Shown here: positions 1 to 9,476 of the stretch, piece by piece
Layout: the number at the start of each line of letters is the position of its first letter
Numbering within the stretch: the stretch's first letter is position 1
Assembly (NCBI GenBank): GCA_001931905.2
Contig: MSJI02000341.1
Span: forward strand, 1 to 36,118
DNA from: Cladosporium sp. IMV 00045
Lineage: Eukaryota; Ascomycota; Dothideomycetes; Cladosporiales; Cladosporiaceae
DNA: 36,118 nucleotides
Reading direction: 5' to 3'
Notes under the pieces: model-generated
Seen by the model: only the letters and a program-made list of their open reading frames with translations
What the model was told of the DNA's origin: nothing
Databases searched by the model: none
Program-made: the position numbers and the translations under genes

Positions 1-584
1 TTTCGAGATTTCGGATATATCGCAAGTCAATTCGTACCACACGGCCAGTCTTGAGGACTATACAAAAATTGTCAGCATAATAATTCGTCGCGCGCATTCA
101 GTGATACATACACTTCATCTTGTCTGGGAGTTCCGGGAGTGTCGCTGTGGGTTAGTTGTTCGCCTGCAGTCGGGTCGTCGTCGTCGTTCAGCGCGCGATG
201 TTCCCCAATTTGCGAGGAGTGTGGCCTTGGCAGAGAAGTTCAGTTTCGGAAAATCTAGCGGCGGGAGGGACCGTTTGGAATTGAAGCCTAAGGCATCATA
301 TGGCTTTGGAGAAACGCGGGACTTGATGGTCCAGCCCAGCGACGTCAGAGCCTCAGAGCAAAGTGGGCACATGCAGGCAACAAGATAAAGTACATCTTTA
401 TGTACCACGACACTTACTACAAGGACAAAATTGAATACAACAACGACGCTGGGAGAGAACTGGAATCAGCCACTGAAGTCTCATTGCGTCCTGCCTAGAT
501 TGGGCAGAGAAATCAAACCGCATGTTCTAGAGGGTGCCTCAACGATATCAACATCCAACGACACAACCAACACCACCACCAAAA
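1..584. other. Left-edge intergenic region, no gene seen
   Basis: Both strands carry only short ORFs with no recognisable domain. The last part before 585 is A/C-rich, which fits a 5' leader for the gene that starts there. I see no tRNA, no repeat and no clear promoter box. Confidence 0.5.
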
Positions 585-1427
585 ATGCCACCACAAACAG
601 CCTCCAACTTCCTGCGCGCCAACTTCACACCAGCCTTCATCTACCCTCTCAAAGGGATCTACTACTTCCTCACCCACCGGTCTCTCCACCCCCTCCTCCG
701 CAGCCGCCTGATCCCCCTCACGGTCCTCTCAACAGCAATCCTAGCCATCCTCTTCCTAACCGCCTACATCCCGCTCGTAGCCTTCCTGGCCCTCTTCCAC
801 GTCAAAGGCAGCGCGTGGGTGAACGCCACCTTCTTCCTGCTAGGCGCAGGCAACCTGCTGATCGCACTGCTGTTCGAAGCGCTCTTCGTCGACGCCACCC
901 AGGTCGACATCTTCGACGCCGTCCTCGTTGGCGAAGGGTACGAGGATCTCGTGAAAATCCGCCGACCTGTCACAGAAGACTACGACGAAAGCGACCCGGT
1001 CAAACGCCTTGGCGCGCGCGAACGAGGCGCCATCTTCGCCCCCTTCTCTTTCCGCCAACTAATCGAGCTCGCCATCCTGCTGCCGCTCAACTTTGTCCCG
1101 TTCGTCGGCGTCCCGCTCTTCCTCCTCTTGACTGGCTATCGCGCAGGCCCACTTCTCAACTGGCGATATTTTACTCTGAAGGGTTTCAGCAAGCAACAGC
1201 GGAAAGTCTTCATCAAGTCCAAGAAGCGCAAGTATGAGTACATGTGGTTCGGCACCGTGTACATGGTCTTGCAGCTGGTGCCCGTGCTGAGCATGTTCTT
1301 CTTGCTGACTTCGGCGGCTGGCTCGGCGCTTTGGACTGTGAGGATTGAGGAGGAGGAGAGGGCTGCGGCAGAGGCAAGGGCGGAGCGGGAGGCGATGCCC
1401 GAGGCTTATGCTGATGAGCCTGTTTAG
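585..1427 (+). CDS. RRT8/EI24-like multi-pass membrane protein
   Basis: Predicted 280-aa integral membrane protein. The first in-frame ATG (585) opens MPPQTASNFLRANFTPAFIY; the longer reading from 534 would need a GTG start. Hydrophobic stretches lie near residues 44-70, 77-104, 158-188 and 220-250. The loop between the second and third carries an acidic/basic stretch, and the tail is a Glu/Ala-rich charged helix. This arrangement, with the PLKG(I/L)xYFLTH and YRAGPLLxWRYF blocks, matches my memory of the fungal EI24-domain family that includes yeast Rrt8 and Lds1/Lds2. Those yeast proteins are linked to the outer spore wall and lipid droplets. The function in a filamentous fungus is not established. 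No intron is needed. It converges with the next gene, leaving 366 bp between the stops. An RRT8-type assignment is likely; the exact paralogue is uncertain. Confidence 0.75.
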   Translation: MPPQTASNFLRANFTPAFIYPLKGIYYFLTHRSLHPLLRSRLIPLTVLSTAILAILFLTAYIPLVAFLALFHVKGSAWVNATFFLLGAGNLLIALLFEALFVDATQVDIFDAVLVGEGYEDLVKIRRPVTEDYDESDPVKRLGARERGAIFAPFSFRQLIELAILLPLNFVPFVGVPLFLLLTGYRAGPLLNWRYFTLKGFSKQQRKVFIKSKKRKYEYMWFGTVYMVLQLVPVLSMFFLLTSAAGSALWTVRIEEEERAAAEARAEREAMPEAYADEPV

Positions 1428-1793
1428 GAAAGAATTATGTCGTCACGTTTTGATGTGTTGTAGTTGTGTATAGTAATAGATAATCTTTGTACATACTATA
1501 TTGCTCAGTATTCAGCATTCTCAGCCTCTCGATGATGATCAAAACATTGGGACATCGCAAAGCTCGTATCAAACATACCACAAGTCGAACACACCAACAA
1601 AGCAGGGAGATGAATGGAGATGCATTTCTCATATCTAACCAGCAGAAAGGAAAATTGACCATAAAAATAGAACATCGTAGTATCCCCGAACCCAAAGCCC
1701 AAAGAGGTGTATCCCGCACGCTCGCCTAATAATGACATATAAAAATTCGTATCATATCAGATCCCAGTCCATCCATGATTATCATGTACCGAT
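1428..1793. other. Convergent 3' spacer
   Basis: AT-richer spacer between two converging stop codons. It probably holds both 3' UTRs and polyadenylation sites. No gene or repeat is seen. Confidence 0.5.
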
Positions 1794-3596
1794 CTAAACC
1801 TCGCCCCAACCACCAACGCCGCTCTCACCATAGCCGCCACCGCTGGTGACAACACTACCCGTCGCACTATGCCCAAAGTCCCAATAATGCCTCGAGCTGC
1901 CGGCGTCTCTGCTGCGTCGACTGCGCTTGGTGCTCTGCGATGCACAGCTGCTACTGCCCTTCTGCATCTGCCTGCGACGCAGCAACGAGTCACGGCGCTT
2001 GGCTTGTGAGGCAGCCGAGGCGCGCTCCGTGGCACGGGAGACGAGTGGGTGTTGGCGGCGGATTTGCTCGGCGCGGCGCTGGGAGTCGGTGGAAGTTGCC
2101 CACGAGGCGGGGAGGGGTCCGGTTGTGGGAGGAGAGTGTGGGTTAGCAGATGGTTGTTGCTGGGTAGAAGGGCCGGAAGAGGCGAAGCGGCGGCGGAGGT
2201 AGGAGAAGATCATGCTGACGTCGATGTCGCGCTCCCAGTACTCGCGCTCTTGCTGCTGGCGCGTGGCTTCGGCGGCGGACATGGGCGTGGGCTCTTCTTC
2301 GATGCCCCAGAGGGAGGTGTCTGGTTCGGAGGAGAGGGGTTGCTGAGCCATTGTGGGTTCGAAGTGATAGTCGGAGAGGGTTTTGTCCGACGGCCGGGTG
2401 CTGAGTTTGCGGCGTTGTTGACGAAGGCTTGGTTGTTTCGGTGGTGTGTTTTGGGTTATTGGGATGCCTGCATAGTCGTTCGGTTGCTGCTGCATTCGTT
2501 TGTAGCTACTGAATGCACCGTCATGTTCGGATAACTGATGCACGAGCACACCAAGCTCCTTCGCAATTCGCTCCATCAACTTGGTCTCCCACGAATGATC
2601 GTGATCATGGAAGGTGACTCTGGATTCCGCCGATGCTGCCGCGGCGAGTGGCGAAGGCTGCTGAGGAGTGAGAGTAGGGGTTGGACCACCTGCTAGCTCC
2701 TCACCAAAGATCACCGAGAGCGTGTTCTCATCAAGTCCGATGAGATCTTGAATGACTCTCCGTGTGATGCGCTGCCACCAAGACTCGCTAGGCTCTTGCT
2801 CCTCGCTCTTGACCATCTCCGGCTCTTCATAGATGACAGAGTCTTCAGACGGCAACGGTTGGGCAACAAAGCTTTCGGGCATGGCAGATGTCTCGGTCGC
2901 TCGTGTGATGCCACTCATCCTGCTCATGCGTCTCTGTCTCCGTCTGGTCTCCCGCTCGATTTCATCAACGACCGCCTTGCTCTGCTCGAGCCTCCACTTC
3001 TCAATTCTTGCCATCTTCTCATCCGCAGGGTCCAACTCTTGCTCCTCCTCGACCTCATCAATCCTCTTCTGCAGACTGCTCCTTCTCCTGACATGCCTTC
3101 GTCGATGTGGATTGTACCGTTCAAACTGCCACAATTGCTCTTGCAGTCCGGCCGACGAGGTGAACGTTCCCAATCCATCGTGCGTTGGCAGTAGTGTCCC
3201 GCCAGATTGATCGAGCTGGTATGGAGAAGACGAGAACGGATCATGTTGAAAGGCACGGAGTCCATCGTCCAAGCTATCCAACTCCGCGCCGTCGTCTTCG
3301 GCCTCCGTTCCTTGACACGTCCCGTCGCCCTCCTCCTCCGCGGTGCTAGTGATAGGCTGCGAGCGAATATGCGTCTCTAACGATCCAAGATCGGACAGAT
3401 GCGTCGCCGTCCGCGGCGTCTGCGACGTGTGCGAAGCGGAATCATTCTGGCCGGGTGCGAACAGGATCCACTCCTGTGATTCGTCCAGCGTCCGCTTTCG
3501 AGATGGTGAAGCGGGAGCCTGTGTTTCATTCGCCGGTCGTGATATGGAGATTTGCCGCGCCGCTGGCGGTCGTTGCTGGGGCTGTTGGAAGGCCAT
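1794..3596 (-). CDS. Conserved-looking disordered fungal protein, 600 aa
   Basis: Uninterrupted 600-codon ORF starting MAFQQPQQRPPAARQISISR. I do not recognise a catalytic domain. The protein is mostly low-complexity and polar. A short block near residues 46-52 (EWILFAPGQ) is followed by acidic Ser/Glu-rich sequence. A basic segment with RRRRHVRRRS near residues 163-172 may be a nuclear localisation signal. A predicted amphipathic helix lies near residues 272-300 (SWWQRITRRVIQDLIGLDEN...). The C-terminus is Arg/Ser/Gly-rich. The WWQRITRRVIQDLIGLDE segment is the best candidate for a conserved core, because it is the only stretch with a regular hydrophobic pattern. Codon use and the long open frame support a real gene. 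A nuclear or regulatory role is only a guess from composition. Confidence 0.7.
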   Translation of the reverse strand: MAFQQPQQRPPAARQISISRPANETQAPASPSRKRTLDESQEWILFAPGQNDSASHTSQTPRTATHLSDLGSLETHIRSQPITSTAEEEGDGTCQGTEAEDDGAELDSLDDGLRAFQHDPFSSSPYQLDQSGGTLLPTHDGLGTFTSSAGLQEQLWQFERYNPHRRRHVRRRSSLQKRIDEVEEEQELDPADEKMARIEKWRLEQSKAVVDEIERETRRRQRRMSRMSGITRATETSAMPESFVAQPLPSEDSVIYEEPEMVKSEEQEPSESWWQRITRRVIQDLIGLDENTLSVIFGEELAGGPTPTLTPQQPSPLAAAASAESRVTFHDHDHSWETKLMERIAKELGVLVHQLSEHDGAFSSYKRMQQQPNDYAGIPITQNTPPKQPSLRQQRRKLSTRPSDKTLSDYHFEPTMAQQPLSSEPDTSLWGIEEEPTPMSAAEATRQQQEREYWERDIDVSMIFSYLRRRFASSGPSTQQQPSANPHSPPTTGPLPASWATSTDSQRRAEQIRRQHPLVSRATERASAASQAKRRDSLLRRRQMQKGSSSCASQSTKRSRRSRDAGSSRHYWDFGHSATGSVVTSGGGYGESGVGGWGEV

Positions 3597-4860
3597 GCTA
3601 GTGGTCGTCGCAGCGAAGGGCGGTCTATTGGGGATTAGTGCTGCTCTATGACCGTCGCCGCCAGGGCGAGAGCGGTCTTGTGCTCGGCCGTGTCACACGT
3701 GAGTGTGTTTTCTTCAGCGTTGTACCAGGGCAGTGTAGCGTGCGGTCACAGTGATCTCATGCGAGTTGCGCGGCAGGGATGTTGCAGCAAGCGGGTGGAA
3801 GATAGAGTGGTTGATGACAGGTGATTCAGTAGGAGAGGGTGGTGCAAGTGTCGCAGGTGGGAGCAGGATGATTGTTGCCCGTCGTCCAGCGAAGGCCGAC
3901 CGATGATCCTGTGGCCAAAGGAGAAGGAGCAGTTGATGAGGTGTAGCAGAGATCACGAGGGCGAGTTAAGGTGGTGATTAGTGGGGAGGATGCGGCAGAG
4001 CCAGCGAAAGCCAGTTTGTCTCTGGGGTGCAGCACACGATGAACAAGGTGTCGCCATAGATAAGGCCGATGATGGGATTGTTACATGCACGGCAATCATA
4101 CATGTAATAATGATTATAATAATGGCAGGCTATATTTCAAGTTTACCTTCTGCTCCTGCATTAGAGCGATTTGATCGAAATATATGTACTCATTTCATTC
4201 CAGCCTCATAGTATATCGAATGCAATAAATTACTATCATCGCATCAACCCCATCCACCATCCCATCGCAGCGATAAGGTACGCGCTAAGGATCGCACCAG
4301 CGCAACCAGTGACGTGAGCTGGCCGCTGGCTAAACTGGAGGCAGCATTCCGGCGACACTCTGGCAACTCTGCAAAACCTTGCAGTATGTCCACCAGTCGA
4401 CGCAAGAATACGCGACACGATAGCTTGGAGCTGTGTGCAAATTTTCTTCTTGCTTTTCTGACCACGTTTTCGGTTGCTAGCGTGGAAAGGCAAGTTGATT
4501 CATAGACGTACATGTATTTCCAAGATAGTCTGAAGACATGTACCTTATCGCTTCTCCTGCCCGGACATGTCAGCTTGGGATGCATGATGCATTACCGACT
4601 GCCACGTCTGCAGGGCCTGTGGCCGTCCCAACGCTTCCAGGTACCGTTGTACTCTGTCGCTTCGAGAACGGAGTTAGTTTCCATGTAGTCGATAAGCAAG
4701 CACTTCAAATCATTCTTCATCAGCTAGACGTCAAGTCAGCAAGTGTGCTGGCTGATAAAGCATATGAATGGCCACGCAGAATGACAAAGTCCACCAAGAC
4801 ATGTAGCCACAGATATAATCATTCTTTTATCATTCATCTAATCGGTAAAGGGCGTTCCGT
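3597..4860. other. Intergenic region upstream of the 600-aa gene and downstream of ADE2
   Basis: About 1.26 kb with only short overlapping ORFs and no domain. It should contain the promoter of the gene at 1794-3596 and the ADE2 terminator (T/A-rich around 4100-4240 and 4815-4860). No tRNA-like T-loop or repeat was found by eye. Confidence 0.45.
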
Positions 4861-6567
4861 CTACTTCTTCAAGTACTTCTCAGCATACGCCTCCGCGCCC
4901 ATCTCGTCGAGCCTCCTGTCCTTCTCCCTGACCTCCAGCTCCGAGTCGCGCATGTACTGCTCGACGCGCTGCCTGACAGCGGCATCGCTGGAACCCAGAA
5001 TCCTGGCAGCCAGCAGCGCAGCGTTGATGCTGTTGTTGACGCTGACGGTTGCGACCGGCACGCCCTTGGGCATGTTGCAGATGCTGAGCAAGCTGTCGGT
5101 GCCGTCACCAATGGTGGGCTTGACGGGGATACCGATGACAGGCAGCGGTGTGTGCGCGGCTGCCATACCGGGCAAGTGTGCTGCGCCGCCGGCTGCGGCA
5201 ATGATGGTTTTGATGCCGTTGTCTGCTGCTGCGGTGGCGTACTCGGCCATCCAGGTGGGTGTGCGGTGCGCGGATGTGATGCGGGTGGTGTAGGGGATGG
5301 AGAACTTGTCGAGAATGGCAAGGCCGGGGCGCAGGACTGGCAGATCCGAGTCGGAGCCCATGACCACGGCGACGAGGGGCTGCTCCTTGATCTGCCTTGC
5401 GGGAGTGTCTGATGCATTGGCCTTGCCTTGGTCCATGAAGTCGACGAGAGGCTGGATGGTCTTCTCTGCCTCAGCCATGGTGGGTGCGGTGATAGTGACG
5501 TGACCCATCTTCCTGCCCTTGCGAGCCGCGCCCTTTCCGTAAAGATGTACGCCCTCACCACCGAAGAGCTCGAGAGCCTTCTTCGCGGCTTGGATGTGAG
5601 AGTCGGGAGACTCACCACCAAGAATGTTCAGCATGATAGAAGGTTCGCGCAATCTCAGGTTCTTCTGGGAAATGGGCAGGTCGAGGATAGCTCTCAGATG
5701 GGCGTCATATTGCGAAAGCGGGCAAGCCTCGATAGTGTAGTGGCCAGAGTTGTGAGGTCTAGGAGCAATCTCGTTAATGAGAAGAGTGTTGTCCTTCTGC
5801 AAGAACATCTCAACACCGAAAACGCCTTTGCCCCAAAAGCAGTCGACTGCCTTGCGGGCCAGGGCCTGGGCTTGCTCGTTGATCGCCCGCGAGACACCAC
5901 GCGCGGGGGAGTATGTGAGCTTGCAAATGCTGTTCTCGTGAACAGTCTCAACGGTAGGGAAGGAGAGCACGTCATCCTTGGTCTTGACGACCATAACGGC
6001 CAGCTCCATTTTGAAGTCAGACCACTTCTCGGCGTAAAGGTTCTTGTTAGCACCCAGAGCCTGCAGAGCAGCATCAAAGTCGGCCTCGGTCTTGACGGGG
6101 AAATTGCCCTTGCCATCGTATGCTTCTCTGCGCGACTTGAGCATCAAAGGCAGACCGAGTGTCTCAGCAGCCTTGGCCAGCTCATCCTTGGTGGCGGACG
6201 CAAGAGGGATGGATTGAGCAGTCTCAACATTGTACTTCTTCAGGTGCGCCTTCTGAAGGTACTTGTCCTGGATAGTGCGGACGGTCTTCCAGCTTGGCTG
6301 CACATCCGTTTTCGCAGAGATCTGTTCCAGGAATTCGGTGTTGACGTGCTCAATCTCGACAGTGACTACGTCTGACTGGGCAGCCAATTCTTGAATTGCT
6401 TTTGAGTCCTTGAAAGATCCCTCGACGTGTCCGTCATGGTTTGTGATCTGCTTTGCAGACGAACCGGCTGCGTCCAGAAAGTTGACCTGCACATTGAGGC
6501 GGTTCGCGGCTTCTGCGAGCATGCGGCCCAATTGGCCACCGCCGAGGACACCGACAGTCTTTTCCAT
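4861..6567 (-). CDS. ADE2: Phosphoribosylaminoimidazole carboxylase (AIR carboxylase)
   Basis: 568-aa bifunctional purine-biosynthesis enzyme that converts AIR to CAIR in the cytosol. The first in-frame ATG is 6567 (MEKTVGVLGGGQLGRM); the reading from 6588 begins with TTG. The N-terminal PurK-like ATP-grasp half (about residues 1-390) shows the GGGQLGRM nucleotide-fold loop, the SRREAYDGKGN segment and the NEIAPRPHNSGHYT signature. The C-terminal PurE-like half starts near residue 395 and shows GSDSD, TSAHRTP, AAGGAAHLPGM and GIPV. Length and domain order match yeast Ade2, and no intron is needed. In yeasts and several filamentous fungi, loss of this enzyme gives red or pink colonies from accumulated AIR. 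No key motif is missing. Confidence 0.97.
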   Translation of the reverse strand: MEKTVGVLGGGQLGRMLAEAANRLNVQVNFLDAAGSSAKQITNHDGHVEGSFKDSKAIQELAAQSDVVTVEIEHVNTEFLEQISAKTDVQPSWKTVRTIQDKYLQKAHLKKYNVETAQSIPLASATKDELAKAAETLGLPLMLKSRREAYDGKGNFPVKTEADFDAALQALGANKNLYAEKWSDFKMELAVMVVKTKDDVLSFPTVETVHENSICKLTYSPARGVSRAINEQAQALARKAVDCFWGKGVFGVEMFLQKDNTLLINEIAPRPHNSGHYTIEACPLSQYDAHLRAILDLPISQKNLRLREPSIMLNILGGESPDSHIQAAKKALELFGGEGVHLYGKGAARKGRKMGHVTITAPTMAEAEKTIQPLVDFMDQGKANASDTPARQIKEQPLVAVVMGSDSDLPVLRPGLAILDKFSIPYTTRITSAHRTPTWMAEYATAAADNGIKTIIAAAGGAAHLPGMAAAHTPLPVIGIPVKPTIGDGTDSLLSICNMPKGVPVATVSVNNSINAALLAARILGSSDAAVRQRVEQYMRDSELEVREKDRRLDEMGAEAYAEKYLKK

Positions 6568-7160
6568 GGTATTCAATATATAGTCCAAGAAGTTCGGCTG
6601 TAAAAAGAAAGATATGTTTATATCGTATTGATCAAGCAGCTGTGACTCTACGCAGCCCGATATGCACTTAGCTGGGTGTAGTCGGGTTTTGAAGTTTAAG
6701 CTTAACTTTGCGCGTGCGAAGTCAAAAATTTCCGCCCACCGCGCCAGACAGTAATGCTAAGAGATGGGCAGTAGTCCGCTCGAGAAGAGATCTACACTGG
6801 CTATTCACATATGTCCTTGATTCTTGGAAAAAAATCACAAAAAATAAACATAGTCACATATCAACGATAGGGCAGCAGACACTGCACAACTTGGAAGACA
6901 TCACTGGGAAGAATTGAAACATGCAACGAAAGACTTGATTATGCCTTTGTTTGATTTGGAACTTTTGGGGAATCTTGCAAGCATTTTCATTCGACTCCTG
7001 CATAGTCTCAATGCAACGCCATGTACCTTGCTGGGTACTAAGACTGGTCGCAAAGTAGACCCATTTTTCTGACCATCTTTCAGATAAGTAGGCCAGCAGC
7101 AGAGGAGCCGCGTTGCCGTACTTGATCCTTTTCCGCTCGTCTGATATCTGCTCAGACATT
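6568..7160. other. ADE2 promoter / RPL18 3' region
   Basis: 593 bp between the RPL18 stop and the ADE2 start, both on the minus strand. The apparent ORF read through 6854-7160 is an out-of-frame shadow that begins inside the RPL18 last exon. No independent gene is supported. Confidence 0.5.
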
Positions 7161-7973
7161 TTACACCTTGAAACCCTTGGAGCGTCTGCGGCCACGGGCA
7201 CGCTCGAACTTGCGGCCCTTGCTCTCGACGTAGGGCTTCTTGTTGGTGTGGGGACCGAAGCCGAAGTGCTTGACAGCCTCACGGGAGTTCTTGGGGCCAC
7301 GGATGAGGATGACGTTGGAGCCAGTGGGGGCACGGGTGGCGAGCTGGTCGAAGGTGAGGCACTCACCGCCGGCCTTGATGATGCGGGCGCGGGCGGTGGC
7401 GGTGAAGCTCAGAGCGCAGACGGAGAGCTTGGGAACCTCGAGGAGACGAGAGTCGTCGGTGACCTTGGCGACGGTGGCGATGGTCTTGCCCTCGAACTCC
7501 TTGTTGGAGGTGGGCCTCTTGGCAAGAAGAGCGATCTTGGAGAGGGAAACCGGGGCGCTTGGAAGTTGTTAGTCTTCAGAAGACTACAGGCTCAATGGAC
7601 GCTCATGTGGAACACATGAACTCGCCTGAATACGCACCGGTTGGTCTTGCTCTGGCGCAGACGACGGAGGACAACCTGGTTGAAGTTGGAGTCCGTACGC
7701 CTATTGAGGCGTTAGCAAATGTCTTCCTTCATGCGTTCTTTTCCTCTATTGTTACGTACCTAGCAAGGAAGCTATAGAGCTTGTGGAGGATCAATTTGTA
7801 GTCATCGTTAGACTTAGGAGCCTTGCGGTGACCGTTGCTGTGATGTATATCAGTGTCCGTCCTTCTGTTGTGCGTGGTATGCGACTTTTGTCCCAACGCA
7901 GCCCTCTGCGAATTTTCTGCGCGCGGATTTCCACTCACGTCGTGTGCCTCTTGTCCACAACGTCGATACCCAT
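7161..7973 (-). CDS. RPL18: 60S ribosomal protein eL18, four exons
   Basis: Structural protein of the large ribosomal subunit. Exons on the minus strand are 7939-7973, 7760-7837, 7638-7700 and 7161-7557. All three introns have GT...AG ends, and the joined frame is 573 nt (190 aa), close to yeast L18 (186 aa). The protein starts [10 protein letters not shown], continues with [25 protein letters not shown] and the Asn-Arg-Ala-Pro-Val block at the last junction, and ends [18 protein letters not shown]. That C-terminus is essentially the yeast one. Clustering of introns in the first third of the gene is typical of fungal ribosomal protein genes. Apparent ORFs on the plus strand here are shadows. 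Confidence 0.96.
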
Positions 7974-9039
7974 TTTGGCGGTTGTCGATGGTCGATTTGT
8001 CGGGGTCGATGGTCGTGGTGCAGAACAAACCCTTCAAAGTCGAGCGCTGCGCTGGAAATTCGCAACGAGCGAGGTGGGAACCGCCAAGCCGGGACCCGAC
8101 TCGGAGGTAACTTTTAGAGTTTGTATCTGATCTGTGCCTGAGGCAGGCATTGGCATCAGCCAGAACTCCATGCTTCGAAGACTTCCTCTGCTTTCACATG
8201 TCCTTTTACGAAGAGTACGCAGCCTTATTTGCCTCTTGAAAACCAAGCCAGCGAATTCAGCACTTCTGTTCTCAAGAGCGCTTGGAATGATCACTGCATC
8301 AACCAGCTCTCGTGACGGTCATTACTTTTACCGAGCTCCGCCTTGGATCAGCACATCACTGCTAAATCACGTGAAGACCAATATTGCACTGGCAGACCGC
8401 TTCTGATCAATTATTCGTAGTGATACTTACACTGTCGGGTGCATAGTGCTCGTCTGGCTGCAAGCTCGGTCAGACTCTGACTGGAGAAGAAGCGCAGTCG
8501 TTTCATGCTCGGCACCCTCGCTTGGGAATTGTTCATGAGTGGTCTTCGCTGCTCCGGTCAAGGTTGCCTAAGGTAGGGTAGCGCACCAGCGGCTTGAATA
8601 ATGGGCAATAAGAGATCGTCTGATGCCCAGCTTCAACGTATTTGCGTGCAAGTTCTTCTATCAATACTACCACACCTATTGCCCTACATTCCATGAAGAT
8701 GATCAACATCGATGTCTACCTTGGTTGCAACCGATCACATTGAGCAGATCGGATATCTCTGATTGACTTTGCAGAACCAGCGATCTCTTTGGAAATGAGT
8801 AAAATTATATTATGCTGATGCTGATGATACTAGCATAGTGACGACAGAGATCACAAAATGATGGGTAATTTCGAGTTGTCAATAATAGATATCAGTCTAT
8901 TATTGGTTGCCTGTTTGTGAAAGCCATGACGTGCTTGGCAGCCCCTCGTTGTCGACTTCACTTCATCCATGTTGCCATGATATGCTTGGTATTACTCTGT
9001 ACGCACACAGCATGTATCTGTTCGCTCATGGTAACACAT
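7974..9039. other. RPL18 upstream region, no gene seen
   Basis: About 1.07 kb containing the RPL18 promoter and then AT-richer sequence. Only short ORFs without recognisable domains occur. I could not identify a transcription-factor site with confidence. Confidence 0.45.
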
Positions 9040-9245
9040 ATCAACACAGTAGGAACCGAGAAATACTAGACCGAACTCCGTGGTCAAGCTATAGAAGGGA
9101 TTTCCGCCACCTAATGGAGCCACGGCTGCCGTTGCTATTCAAATTGAAGGTTGCATAGCCTTCAGCCCTGGCTCCAGCTAATGGTAATGCCAACAACGAC
9201 TGGTATCTCGTAGAGGGTCACCGCAGCTCTTCTTCGCTCAGGAGG
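9040..9245 (+). pseudogene. Decayed copy of a small lineage-specific protein family
   Basis: Translation around 9105-9155 gives LMEPRLPLLFKLKVA followed by a TAG at 9156-9158. In the same frame just beyond comes NNDWYLVEGHR (about 9195-9227). The same order of blocks, LMEPQLPLLYRSKANLA then HEDWLLAEDYR, occurs in the pseudogene at 11462-11745 on the other strand. This matches my memory of abundant small Mycosphaerellales proteins with an LxxPxLPxxxxxKxxLxLA...DDWxxAExxR core. The internal stop and the poor N-terminal half suggest a relic. The boundaries are approximate. Confidence 0.4.
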
Positions 9246-9476
9246 CGCAACCTTGACAATGATACTTACCATAGCAGTCCTCCAAGAAGAGAAACGGTCA
9301 AAGAAGGTGAATATCTAGGCCCATCTTTCCGCTTAAACAAACGCAATGCGCTCAATCGTGAGGTGCGAATGACGCTAATGCCGGGAGCTCCCATCCCGAG
9401 CGCAACCCCCCCTCCGCGCATCAAAACATTGCTGGACTGTCGCCTTGCCTACAGCTCCTCATAATCACCAACAACC

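Noticed and set aside
5428..6375. 315-codon plus-strand ORF inside ADE2
   Set aside because: Antisense shadow of a well-conserved enzyme; no independent motif or expected composition.
6854..7366. 170-codon minus-strand ORF overlapping the RPL18 end
   Set aside because: It is out of frame with the conserved eL18 C-terminus and shows no domain; the rest is RPL18 3' flank.
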